Below are positions 44,797 to 52,396 of a stretch of DNA of 64,000 nucleotides, piece after piece. Below the pieces are notes generated by a model. That model saw only the letters and a program-made list of their open reading frames with translations, was not told the origin of the DNA and searched no databases. The position numbers and the translations under genes were made by a program. The DNA comes from a bacterium OL-1. Its GTDB lineage: Bacteria > Actinomycetota > Coriobacteriia > Coriobacteriales > Atopobiaceae. The DNA is taken from positions 442,447 through 506,446 of the forward strand of contig LM994626.1 in NCBI GenBank assembly GCA_000752675.2, in the 5' to 3' direction. How positions within the stretch are numbered: position 1 is the first letter of the stretch; each line of letters opens with the position of its first letter.

Positions 44797-44965
44797 GGGT
44801 TGCGCGCCTGCCCAAAAATCGACATTCTCAGTACTTTTTTGGGGCCCCGCTTAGTATTGCCTTACAGATGCCCATTCGCTACCTGCGAATCTACAAAATG
44901 CAAGGACTTCCGTACCCGGCATTCGCTGTAAAAGTACCAAGAACGCCATTTTTTGGACACAAGCC
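44797..44965. repeat. Long inverted-repeat element, family CAGTACTTTTTT, copy B
   Basis: Same block order as 21890–22058: CCCAAAAATCGACATTCTCA, AGTACTTTTTTGGGG, CCGCTTAGTATTGCCTT, CATTCGCTACCTGC, CTTCCGTAC, GGCATTCGCT, AAAAGTAC, TTTTTTGGACACA. No gene is seen between 44709 and 45144 other than this. Confidence 0.8.
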
Positions 44966-45144
44966 CCCCGCTAGCCCCAATCGGAATCCCCAGGTCATGC
45001 ATTCTCGGTGGCATTTCCGTCATACACTCGGCGTTTAAACGAGTAGCAAGCTGGGCGCGTCACGCAATCGCATCGCCCAACAGGAAATAGCGATAGGAAA
45101 CCCCGTACCCAGCAACGCGGTCCAAGCAAACTCCGCGTGGCGCG

Positions 45145-45417
45145 CTAGGCCGAAGCCGATTGCATGGCCGCTCGCTTGGCCTGCTCATCATCCAGGCGTT
45201 CAGATACCCACATCTTAATAACAGCCTGTCGGTTAACACCAATGCGCGCAGCCTCATTATCGAGCGCCGCAACCATCCAGGCAGGAAAGTCGACATTGAC
45301 GCGCTTGACTTCCCGGTTGGGGAACTCGGGATGATCGAAATCGAAGTACTCGCTCATGTCCTCGCCCGCATCGAAGCTATCCAGCAGTGCGTCAGTGCTG
45401 TTGCGCGTTGCGCTCAT
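45145..45417 (-). CDS. BrnA/CopG-type antitoxin (orphan)
   Basis: 90 residues from ATG 45417 (GGAGAGGGAGAGCT upstream). The acidic N-terminal part (DALLDSFDAGEDMSEYFDFD) would wrap the toxin. The C-terminal ribbon-helix-helix domain is KRVNVDFPAWMVAALDNEAA, RIGVNRQAVIKMWVSERLDD. This is the usual partner of BrnT toxins. Its start overlaps, out of frame, the end of a BrnT remnant exactly as in intact brnTA operons. With the toxin gone, it can act only as a repressor or cross-antitoxin. Confidence 0.85.
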   Translation of the reverse strand: MSATRNSTDALLDSFDAGEDMSEYFDFDHPEFPNREVKRVNVDFPAWMVAALDNEAARIGVNRQAVIKMWVSERLDDEQAKRAAMQSASA

Positions 45418-45460
45418 AGCTCTCCCTCTCCTTTTCGGTGACACGACGGGCAGAGATTAT
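45392..45460 (-). pseudogene. BrnT toxin remnant (C-terminal end only)
   Basis: The minus strand reads IISARRVTEKERESYERNAQ, QH, stop. This is the conserved last strand/helix of BrnT (IRIISARRAT.KER..Y). Upstream the frame hits TAG within four codons and no further BrnT sequence is found; the rest of the toxin (~70 residues) has been deleted. Confidence 0.75.
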
Positions 45461-45500
45461 GCCTTGCTAATAACATCGTACGATGCTTCGACATCACCCC

Positions 45501-45679
45501 CTAGTACTTCCCCGAAACCTCCTGCTCTGCTCGCGCAAGGCCCGCCTCGGCGCTCTTGAGGGCGCCGCGATACCACGACTCCCCCTCACGCACGGCAGCG
45601 GAAAGCCCGGCCACGGCGCGAGAGTACCAGCTCTTTGCCTCCTGGAAGCTCTGGGTGCAGCCCTCCGCCGTGCATGAGA
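45501..45679 (-). pseudogene. C-terminal fragment of an unknown protein, cut by a REP-31
   Basis: The frame CTAEGCTQSFQEAKSWYSRA, VAGLSAAVREGESWYRGALK, SAEAGLARAEQEVSGKY ends at TAG 45501–45503. It looks helical (coiled Ala/Glu, W/Y spacing). Upstream it enters the REP-31 at 45674–45704 and meets TAA inside it, so the N-terminal part is missing. Family not recognised. Confidence 0.45.
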
Positions 45680-45704
45680 CAAAGGGAAACTCCTTTTATC
45701 TCAT
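45674..45704. repeat. REP-31 palindrome, copy 3
   Basis: ATGAGACAAAGGGA … TCCTTTTATCTCAT; right arm has two changes. Confidence 0.85.
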
Positions 45705-45837
45705 CAACATTGACGCGTTTCTCCGGATTATTGACTGATTGACGCAAAATGCCGGGTATTTCAGCTGCATATACTAAAGCCATTCCCGGGAAGTACGAAC
45801 AGCACACGTCTTAGTCGCATTCCATCAAGGAGGCGCC

Positions 45838-46740
45838 ATGGGTTCCATCCTCATTGGACTCATTCCCGCACTTGGCTGGGGCTTCCAAGGCATCGTCATG
45901 GAGAAGATCGGGGGCACCACCGCCAACAAGCAGATGGGCATGGTGCTCACGGCCCTCGTCATGAGCATCTTCGTTGCCCTGGTAGACCCCATCGTCTGGA
46001 GTCCCGCGCTCATCGCAGCAGCAGCCGTAAACGGAATCCCCTGGGCCATCGCCCAGATCCTGCAAATCAAGAGTTTTGACTATCTCGGCGTTTCGCGAGC
46101 AATGCCGCTCACCGCAGGTATGCAGCTCATTCTCACCTCAATCATCGGCGCGTTCTACTTTGGCGAGTGGCCCCAAGCCTGGCAGATGGGCGTGGGCTTC
46201 GCCGGCATCGCGCTCATCATTGTGGGAACGGTGCTCACCACCTACACCGAGGACGGCCAGGAGACCACCAGCAAGGAAGACATCCGAAAGGGCGTCATCA
46301 TCACGGCAATCTCCTCGGTGCTCTACGTGGCCTATGCCACCGCGGCCAGGTTCTTCAACGTGGACAGCTTCCAAATTCTGCTTCCGCAGGCGCTGTTCAT
46401 GCTCGCCGCCACGGTTGTCATCGCCATTTTTGTGAGCAAGCGCGATTCCGTCGACGGCGTGTTTGGCCGCACCGAGGGCGTGTTTGGCATCAAGTCCTGG
46501 CAGAACATGCTCACCGGCATCCTGTGGTCCGTCGCAAACATCGCGGTTCTCTTCTCCAATCAGGTGAACGGCGTGGCAGTTGGCTGGACGCTCGCGAACA
46601 TGAACCTCATCTTCGCCACGCTCGGCGGCCTCTTCATCCTCCACGAGAAGAAGACCCCCAAGGAGCTCAAGTTTGTTATCGCAGGCATGATCCTTATCGC
46701 CGCGGGCGGCATCGCCATCGGCGCAACGAAGCTGGGCTAG
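45838..46740 (+). CDS. GRP family sugar permease (GlcU/RbsU-type)
   Basis: 300 residues, about ten transmembrane segments (GSILIGLIPALGWGFQGIVM, MGMVLTALVMSIFVALVDPI, LILTSIIGAFYFGEWPQAWQ, AGMILIAAGGIAIGATKLG). The opening ALGWGFQGIVMEKIGG and inner LGVSRAMPLTAGMQLI match glucose/ribose uptake permeases of the DMT-like GRP family. Proton-coupled sugar import is the known role. AGGAGGCGCC precedes ATG. The SDR gene follows after 78 bases on the same strand, so it may act on the imported sugar. Confidence 0.9.
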   Translation: MGSILIGLIPALGWGFQGIVMEKIGGTTANKQMGMVLTALVMSIFVALVDPIVWSPALIAAAAVNGIPWAIAQILQIKSFDYLGVSRAMPLTAGMQLILTSIIGAFYFGEWPQAWQMGVGFAGIALIIVGTVLTTYTEDGQETTSKEDIRKGVIITAISSVLYVAYATAARFFNVDSFQILLPQALFMLAATVVIAIFVSKRDSVDGVFGRTEGVFGIKSWQNMLTGILWSVANIAVLFSNQVNGVAVGWTLANMNLIFATLGGLFILHEKKTPKELKFVIAGMILIAAGGIAIGATKLG

Positions 46741-46818
46741 AAGCGCGCCTAGCGCGACCGGCGCGCCAGAAACGTCAACAACACTCATCGGCCGCACTTG
46801 CGGCAGAGGGGAGCAACA

Positions 46819-47610
46819 ATGTCAATCACGCACAACAAGTACGACTTCGACGGCAAGGTAGTCATCGTCACAGGCTGCGCCCGCGGCATTGGCCGCGCAA
46901 TCGCGCGCGCCTTCGCCGAGAACGGTGCCAAGGTCGCAGGTGCAGACCTCAACGTAGACGGCGTGCGCGAGACCCTCGCCGGCTACCCGGATTGCACGGC
47001 CTACTCGTGCAATATCGCCGACGAGGAGGCGTGCAAGGACCTCGTGGACAAGGTGGTCGAGCACTACGGCCATCTCGACGTCCTCATGAACAACGCCGGC
47101 ATCTTCTGCCAGGCACCAGTCACGCAGATGTCCGCAGCCGACTGGCACAAGATGTTCTCCGTAAACGTGGATAGCCTCTTCTACCTCACCAAGTACGCCA
47201 TGCCCCACCTGCTCAAGACCAAGGGCAACGTGGTGCAGACCGCAAGCGTCAACGGCCTGGGCGGCGACTATATGTCCTGGGCGTACAACGCCACCAAGCA
47301 CGCCGTAGTGGGCATGGTGCGCAGCCTGTGCATTGACTACGGCCCCCAGGGCGTCCGCATCAACGCCGTTGCCCCGGCCATGACCGCCACCGACATGAAC
47401 CGCAGCGTCTGGACCGTGCCAGAGAAGGTCGCGCCGTTCATCGAGCGTATCCCCATGGCACGCATTGGCCAGGTGGAGGACATTGCCCGCGCAGTCATGT
47501 TCCTTGCCTCCGAGGACGCGGCCTACATCACCGGCCAGGTGCTCTGCGTGGACGGCGGCGTCACGGCATCCGACGGCCAGGCGCCCGGCGAGTACGACGA
47601 GAAGTTCTAG
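46819..47610 (+). CDS. SDR oxidoreductase (glucose/ribitol dehydrogenase-like)
   Basis: 263 residues from ATG 46819 (AGGGGAG upstream). VVIVTGCARGIGRAIARAFA (cofactor), ADLNVDG (acidic residue favouring NAD), VLMNNAGIFCQAP (NNAG), VQTASVNGLGG (Ser), WAYNATKHAVVGM (YxxxK), VDGGVTASDG. Classical SDR of 250-residue type; by context with the sugar permease it probably oxidises a sugar or polyol. Substrate not provable from sequence. Confidence 0.9.
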   Translation: MSITHNKYDFDGKVVIVTGCARGIGRAIARAFAENGAKVAGADLNVDGVRETLAGYPDCTAYSCNIADEEACKDLVDKVVEHYGHLDVLMNNAGIFCQAPVTQMSAADWHKMFSVNVDSLFYLTKYAMPHLLKTKGNVVQTASVNGLGGDYMSWAYNATKHAVVGMVRSLCIDYGPQGVRINAVAPAMTATDMNRSVWTVPEKVAPFIERIPMARIGQVEDIARAVMFLASEDAAYITGQVLCVDGGVTASDGQAPGEYDEKF

Positions 47611-47644
47611 ACTCGGCGTTGAGCTGCGCCGCATTGCCTTTGCA

Positions 47645-47684
47645 GAGAGGGGCTGTCCCGGACTTTCCGGCGGCGGCCCCTCTC
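47645..47684. terminator. Hairpin between convergent SDR and GlxA-type genes
   Basis: GAGAGGGGC (47645–47653) and GCCCCTCTC (47676–47684) form a 9-bp stem just past both stop codons. There is no T-run on either side, so a bidirectional terminator is only likely. Confidence 0.5.
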
Positions 47685-47686
47685 GC

Positions 47687-48703
47687 CTATTGCGACGAGA
47701 AGCGCTTGCGATACGAGGAAGGCGACTCGCCCAGCTGCGCCACAAACAACCGGTAGAGCGCATCTGCGCCCGAGAGGCCCACGCGTGACGCCACCACGGG
47801 CATGGGCAGGTCCGTCTGCACCAGCAGCAGGGTCGCAAGTTCCAGGCGCTGTGCGAGAAGCCATTCCTTGGGTGTCTCGCCTATGGACTCCAGGAAGTGA
47901 CGCTGGAAGGTGCGCACGCTCACGCCACTCGCACGCGCCATCGCGGCCACCGTCCACGGGCGCGAGAGGTCCGCGCCCACGATCTTGCAGACCTGCTCCA
48001 CGTCCCTGCCGCGGCGCTCCACCTCGGGGGTATCCGGCATGCCAAAGGCATCGCTCCGCGTACCCAGCGGGCGCGGGTTCCACAGGCTCATTGCCTCGGC
48101 AACCTGTGACGCAACCACGGGCCCAGAAAGATGCGCGACAAGCGAGAGGCACAGGTCCAGGCCAGACGCCCCGCCAGCGGAGGTCCAGATGCCGCGGGCT
48201 TGGTCATGTGTGAAGACGGAGTCCTCGTCCAGCAGCGCGGCGGGGTACAGCAGGCGGAACTCGGCCGAGAACGCGTGGTGGGTCGTGCAGCGAACTCCGT
48301 CGAGAAGGCCGGCCGCCCCAAGCACAAACGCACCCGTCCCCAGCGAGGCAATCTGAGCCCCGTGGTGCGCTGCCTCACGTAGCCATGTGATTGTCTCGTC
48401 CGTCTCGCCTGACTGTATGGCGCGACAGGGATCCACAAAGCCGGGAACGCATACCAGGTCGGGGGCGGTGTCGCACTCGGCAAGCGGCGTGGTTGCAGCA
48501 GAGAGGCAGTGGTCGAGCGAGGCGAAGCTTCCCGTGGAGGCAAAGGAGAGGTTACAGGGCGCTTGGCCCCTGAGCGGGGCACCGTTGCCAAAGACCTGAA
48601 TTACGTTGGCCAGGTCGTGGGCCCACATGCCATCCATGAGGAGAGCAACCACGCGCGGGATGCGAGGGGTGCGGCTGCTTGATGTAGCTGGGGTTTTGGA
48701 CAT
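47687..48703 (-). CDS. GlxA-type transcriptional regulator (DJ-1/PfpI + AraC)
   Basis: 338 residues from ATG 48703. N-terminal amidotransferase-like DJ-1/PfpI domain (RVVALLMDGMWAHDLANVIQ; ASLGTGAFVLGAAGLLDGVR; the nucleophile-position motif is GTGAF without the usual Cys). C-terminal AraC helix-turn-helix pair: WTVAAMARASGVSVRTFQRH, FLESIGETPKEWLLAQRLEL, VASRVGLSGADALYRLFV. It probably senses a small molecule with its degenerate amidase domain. 14 bases downstream of the HD-domain gene, so co-transcribed. Confidence 0.9.
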   Translation of the reverse strand: MSKTPATSSSRTPRIPRVVALLMDGMWAHDLANVIQVFGNGAPLRGQAPCNLSFASTGSFASLDHCLSAATTPLAECDTAPDLVCVPGFVDPCRAIQSGETDETITWLREAAHHGAQIASLGTGAFVLGAAGLLDGVRCTTHHAFSAEFRLLYPAALLDEDSVFTHDQARGIWTSAGGASGLDLCLSLVAHLSGPVVASQVAEAMSLWNPRPLGTRSDAFGMPDTPEVERRGRDVEQVCKIVGADLSRPWTVAAMARASGVSVRTFQRHFLESIGETPKEWLLAQRLELATLLLVQTDLPMPVVASRVGLSGADALYRLFVAQLGESPSSYRKRFSSQ

Positions 48704-48717
48704 TGGCTTTGCTCTGC

Positions 48718-49581
48718 CTACTCCCCCACGACGCCCGCCACGGCGCGCACGTCTTCCTCGCCTGTGCCGCGGCGCCACGCCACGCGAACGGTGAAGCTGT
48801 TGGCGCCAGCGTCTCGCCTGTGGGCCACGGGGTCTGCTGTCACGGTGACGGTGGCGGCGTCGGGGTCTAGGCGGTACGTGGGCGCCGCGGGCGCGACGGG
48901 CACGGCGGCAAGCGTCACGCCGACGGTAACGCCACCCGCCTGGTACACGCGCCAGACCCCGCGCTCGCTGGCCCCCTGCGCGACCACAGGGCCAAAGCCG
49001 TACCGAAGCTCGACCTTCTCGCCAACCGAGAGCGGCAGCACGTCCGCCTCCAGCGCGAGCGCGCCGTCCGACTCGTCGCGCACCACAAACGGATACGGCT
49101 CACCCGCCACCTGCATAATCACTGAGCCCGCGGGCGTTTGCACCTTGGTTACCATGTCGCCCAGAATCACGCGCGCCGTGCGGTACTTGCGGAGCCGCGC
49201 GATGTCCTTTGGCCCCACCTCGTCCAGGCGCGTGAAGTCACTGTTGTGGCGCAGGTCAGCCACCTTAACGCGGCGCGCGATAGGATTCTCGCCCACTGCG
49301 CGCACGTAATCGAGATAGGGCACGCCGTCCTTGTGGGTAAGGAGCTGGACCGCGGCCAGTGCTTCTGGCGAGATGCCCAAAGCGAGAAGGTCCTCCGGGA
49401 TAGCTCCGCAGTCCTCCATCACGTCATGGAGAAGCGTGACGCAGGTCTCGTCCTCGGTGGACATCTGCTCCGCAAGGTGAAGCGGGTGGTTGACGTAGGG
49501 CAGGCCCGCCTTGTCCAGCTGGCCCGCGTGCGCCTGATAGCAGAACCTAATCGCGTTCTTCGTGACGGGCGTGTACAGCAT
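48718..49581 (-). CDS. HD-domain (RelA/SpoT-type hydrolase-like) protein with C-terminal extension
   Basis: 287 residues from ATG 49581 (AGGAGG site). Residues 1–140 are an HD_4 domain as in (p)ppGpp hydrolases: FCYQAHAGQLDKAGLPYVNH, VTLLHDVMEDCG (HD pair), ARRVKVADLRHNSDFTRL (second metal Asp). Residues ~145–287 are an unrelated beta-rich, Val/Ala-rich extension (VTKVQTPAGSVIMQVAGEPY; VTVGVTLAAVPVAPAAPTYR) without a named family. A longer ORF start lies in a REP-31 and is spurious. Possibly a small-alarmone or nucleotide hydrolase; in operon with a GlxA-type regulator. Confidence 0.82.
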   Translation of the reverse strand: MLYTPVTKNAIRFCYQAHAGQLDKAGLPYVNHPLHLAEQMSTEDETCVTLLHDVMEDCGAIPEDLLALGISPEALAAVQLLTHKDGVPYLDYVRAVGENPIARRVKVADLRHNSDFTRLDEVGPKDIARLRKYRTARVILGDMVTKVQTPAGSVIMQVAGEPYPFVVRDESDGALALEADVLPLSVGEKVELRYGFGPVVAQGASERGVWRVYQAGGVTVGVTLAAVPVAPAAPTYRLDPDAATVTVTADPVAHRRDAGANSFTVRVAWRRGTGEEDVRAVAGVVGE

Positions 49582-49594
49582 TCCGTGCCTCCTC

Positions 49595-49625
49595 ATGAGA
49601 CAAAGGGACTGTCCCTTTGTCTCAT
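49595..49625. repeat. REP-31 palindrome, copy 4
   Basis: ATGAGACAAAGGGA, CTG, TCCCTTTGTCTCAT: perfect arms, 14 bases upstream of the HD gene start, next to its Shine–Dalgarno sequence. Confidence 0.92.
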
Positions 49626-49669
49626 ATTTTGGCACGAGGAGGTCCACGCGCCGCGAGGCGATCGGCGCA

Positions 49670-49825
49670 GTTCCGGTTGACAGCAGTTTTAGTGAGAACC
49701 CTTATGTGACTTCGGCTTAGTGGCAATTCACTGACCTGCGGTTTATCAGGCTTCAAACTGCTTTGTACTTGGGGCACCCCCAAAAAACCGTAGCCCAACC
49801 GCAAATCCCTGCCATCGCGAGCCCA
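49670..49825. repeat. Intergenic repeat, family TTCCGGTTGRCAGCAGTT, copy C
   Basis: About 155 bases: TTCCGGTTGACAGCAGTTTT, CCCTTATGTGACTTCGGCTT, AGTGGCAATTCACTGACCTG, CGGTTTATCAGGCTTC, TTGTACTTGGGGCACCCCCA, AAAAACCGTAGCCCAACCG. Nearly the same text recurs at 59660–59815. It fills the gap before the LysR gene end. Confidence 0.85.
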
Positions 49826-49859
49826 GCCGGCGCTCTCCCGGCGCGCCACCCGACAACGT

Positions 49860-50738
49860 CTACCCCAGCGATCCGCGCAGCGCCTGGACCACAGGACTCT
49901 TCGCACAATCCGAGAAGAACAGGTAAATGCTCGTCTCCACCCGAGGCTCCAGGGGCCGCGAGACCACGTAGTCGCCGTAGCAGTTATTACCCGTGAACGA
50001 GTGCAGGACCGCGCAGCCCATGCCGCAGGCAATGCGCAGCAGGTTGCCCTCGAGCTCGGGGAATCCCTCGCTGCTCTGAAGCGGATCGCGAGCATCAAAC
50101 AGCACGTTTGTAAGATCCCCGTCGCGTACAACCTCCTGCTGCGCAAGCTCACTTTCCCGTGGCACCAGTACAACCAGGGGATACGAACGCAACCGGTGGT
50201 GCTCCAGCGCGCAGTTTTCGCGGGTCTCCATGCAGACAAAGGCGTCGATGCTCCCCTTCTTGGCCATGAGGAACAACTCATGGCTCGAGGCACTTCTCGG
50301 CTCAAACAAGACGCCTGGATGAGCCCGAAGAAACGGATCGAAGGTCTCCACCAGCAGTTGGGGGTCGCAGTTGCGCAGGAACCCCACGCGCAGAGGGCCC
50401 GCCTCGCCTTGCTGGTAAGAGCGCATCTCGCGGGTTGCCTCATCCAGAGAGTCAATGGCCTTGCGCGCAAGTGGAAGCAGGTACCTTCCGGCATCCGTGA
50501 GCGTCACGGGCTTTGTCGAGCGGTCCACAAGCCTGGTTCCCAGCGACTTCTCTAGCAGGTGGACCTGCTTGGTCACGGCGGTCTGCGAGATGTTCAACCT
50601 TGCAGCCGCCTGCGTGAATCCGCCCTCCTCCGCAACGGCCGAGAAGCACTCGAGCTGTCGTGGCCCAAGCCGCTCGCCCTCCAGCAAGTCGTCATGCAGG
50701 ACATGCTCGCTCTGCTCCGTGCGATAGATGCCATCCAT
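49860..50738 (-). CDS. LysR family transcriptional regulator
   Basis: 292 residues. N-terminal winged helix: LGPRQLECFSAVAEEGGFTQ, AAARLNISQTAVTKQVHLLE, LGTRLVDRSTKPVTLTDAG. The rest is a type 2 periplasmic-binding effector domain (LRVGFLRNCDPQLLVETFDP; AFVCMETRENCALEHHRLRS). It is divergent from the DUF6198 membrane protein gene with ~180 bases between, so by the usual LysR arrangement it probably controls that gene. Effector unknown. The first ~25 residues before the HTH are longer than typical, and an internal start is possible. Confidence 0.9.
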   Translation of the reverse strand: MDGIYRTEQSEHVLHDDLLEGERLGPRQLECFSAVAEEGGFTQAAARLNISQTAVTKQVHLLEKSLGTRLVDRSTKPVTLTDAGRYLLPLARKAIDSLDEATREMRSYQQGEAGPLRVGFLRNCDPQLLVETFDPFLRAHPGVLFEPRSASSHELFLMAKKGSIDAFVCMETRENCALEHHRLRSYPLVVLVPRESELAQQEVVRDGDLTNVLFDARDPLQSSEGFPELEGNLLRIACGMGCAVLHSFTGNNCYGDYVVSRPLEPRVETSIYLFFSDCAKSPVVQALRGSLG

Positions 50739-50920
50739 GCGTTCGCTACCCCATCCGGCCTGGCTCCACTTGGGACCTCACGGCCCGTTCGTCAATCATG
50801 AGCAAAGGTTATGTAAGAATGACTAAATTATATTTGATGGTTCTGGCTTTCCACCCTACAGTTGCGGAGAATGACTCGTTTACCAGAGGGTTTGCAAGCG
50901 TGACAGGAAGTTCTCCAAGC

Positions 50921-51628
50921 ATGAGCAGCAAAACGGTGGTTGATGCAGGAAGCGCCAAGCAGCGAAAGCCCGGCCGAGCCACCAACAAGCCAGCGCCCGG
51001 CACCATGCCCAAGCGCGTCGTAAGCTACGTTCTTGGCCTGAACATCCTGGCCGCCGGCATCGTGCTCAACACTCGCAGCGGGCTGGGCGTGGCGGCGTTC
51101 ACCAGCTCGGCATACGCGTTCAGCAACATAAGCTCTCTCAGCTTTGGCACGGCAACCGCACTCATCTACCTGGTGCTTGTTGTTCTCGAGCTGGTTCTAT
51201 TGCGCAAGCCGGAACCTGCGGTCCTCCTACAGATCCCGTTTTCTTTTGCGTTTGGCATTGTCGTCGACGTATACGATGCGCTGTTCCCCAGGTGGAGCCT
51301 CTCGCTTGCGGGGCAGTTCGTTCTTCTCGCCGTGGCCATACTCTGCACCGCAACGGGTGTGACGCTCAGCGTGCGCGCCAACTTTGTGGTTGCGCCGCCC
51401 GACGGCACGGTGCAGACCATCTCACGCGTGTCCGGCCGTGACTATGGCCTGGTAAAGAATGTCTTCGATCTCACCATGATGGGTGTGACCGTCGTGATGT
51501 GCCTGAGCACGGGCAGTCCCCTCTACGGGCTGGGAATTGGCACCGTGCTCTCGGCCCTTCTTAACGGCAGAATCATCCGACTTCTGGAGATGGCGCTTGA
51601 CCGGCACACCGCACTCGGGCAGCACTAA
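50921..51628 (+). CDS. DUF6198/YczE family membrane protein
   Basis: 235 residues from ATG 50921 (GGAAG upstream). After a basic N-terminal tail there are five to six hydrophobic segments: SYVLGLNILAAGIVLNTRSG, FGTATALIYLVLVVLELVLL, FSFAFGIVVDVYDALF, LAGQFVLLAVAILCTATGVT, FDLTMMGVTVVMCLS. The patterns LGVAAFTSSAY, VAPPDGTVQTIS and VKNVFDLTM match YczE/YitT-like proteins of unknown transport role. Longer ORF starts back to 50660 would overlap the LysR promoter. Divergent LysR gene suggests its regulation. A REP-31 follows the stop at once. Confidence 0.8.
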   Translation: MSSKTVVDAGSAKQRKPGRATNKPAPGTMPKRVVSYVLGLNILAAGIVLNTRSGLGVAAFTSSAYAFSNISSLSFGTATALIYLVLVVLELVLLRKPEPAVLLQIPFSFAFGIVVDVYDALFPRWSLSLAGQFVLLAVAILCTATGVTLSVRANFVVAPPDGTVQTISRVSGRDYGLVKNVFDLTMMGVTVVMCLSTGSPLYGLGIGTVLSALLNGRIIRLLEMALDRHTALGQH

Positions 51629-51671
51629 ATGAGACAAAGGGACTGTCCCTTTGTCTCATCCTTTGTCTCAT
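51629..51671. repeat. REP-31 palindrome, copy 5, plus an extra half-site
   Basis: ATGAGACAAAGGGA, CTG, TCCCTTTGTCTCAT (51629–51659), then a second CTTTGTCTCAT (51661–51671). It begins one base after the TAA of the DUF6198 gene. Confidence 0.9.
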
Positions 51672-51779
51672 CCGCACCAGGAACAACGCGCGAGGGCGAT
51701 AATGGAGCTCAAGCAAAAGACGTCCGGCCGACGCATTGCCCTTGGTCGCGCCGGCCAAACACAACGGAAGGGACACGCC

Positions 51780-52289
51780 ATGACCCCAGAGGAATTCGAC
51801 GAGGCTGCAAGCTACTGGACAGACAGAGACGCGACCTCTGCCCGCATGCCCGAGGATGAGCCGCGCAAGGCAATCGATGCGTTTCTCGGCGAGCATCAAA
51901 TCTGCGCCATGGCAACGGCGTCGGCCGACCTCGTCCGCTGCACCCCGCTCGAGTACGCCTACCGTGACGGCAAGTTCTGGATCTTCTCGGAAGGCGGACT
52001 CAAGTTCCATGCGCTCAAGGAGAATCGCAACGTGTGCCTTGCCGTCTTCGAGCCATCGTATGAGTTTGGCAAGCTCGAGAGTGTGCAGGTCACGGGCACC
52101 GCGGAGGTTGTCGACCCCATGAGCGAGAAGTTCTCGCGCGCCGCAGCGGAAAAGAAGCTCACCGGCGAGAAGCTCGAGAAGATGCGCACCAAGCTGCACC
52201 TGATTGAGGTTACGCCCACGCGCATCGACTATCTGTGCAGCACGCTGCGGAAGCGCGGGTTTGGCGTTCGCCAGTGGATTGAGCTGTAA
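51780..52289 (+). CDS. Pyridoxamine 5'-phosphate oxidase-like (PNPOx) family protein
   Basis: 169 residues from ATG 51780 (GAAGGGA upstream; in-frame ORF start at 51651 lies in REP-31). Split-barrel flavin fold: AIDAFLGEHQICAMATASAD, LVRCTPLEYAYRDGKFWIFS, KFHALKENRNVCLAVFEPSY, VQVTGTAEVVDP, LIEVTPTRIDYLCS. Probably binds FMN or a related cofactor; such proteins include small flavin reductases, and the substrate is unknown. A nitroreductase gene follows ~107 bases later, across a REP-31. Confidence 0.85.
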   Translation: MTPEEFDEAASYWTDRDATSARMPEDEPRKAIDAFLGEHQICAMATASADLVRCTPLEYAYRDGKFWIFSEGGLKFHALKENRNVCLAVFEPSYEFGKLESVQVTGTAEVVDPMSEKFSRAAAEKKLTGEKLEKMRTKLHLIEVTPTRIDYLCSTLRKRGFGVRQWIEL

Positions 52290-52309
52290 CCGAACGGCTT
52301 GCGGCCGCG

Positions 52310-52340
52310 ATGAGACAAAGGGAAACTCCCTTTGTCTCAC
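52310..52340. repeat. REP-31 palindrome, copy 6
   Basis: ATGAGACAAAGGGA, AAC, TCCCTTTGTCTCAC; 20 bases after the PNPOx-like stop. It creates a spurious upstream start for the nitroreductase. Confidence 0.9.
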
Positions 52341-52396
52341 TAACGCCCATACTGCAATCAGACAGCCGCGCAGAGCGCGTAACCAGAGGAGGTCCC

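Noticed and set aside
51573-52340. 255-codon ORF starting MRQREFPFVS
   Set aside because: Starts in a REP-31 and runs antisense to the PNPOx-like gene.
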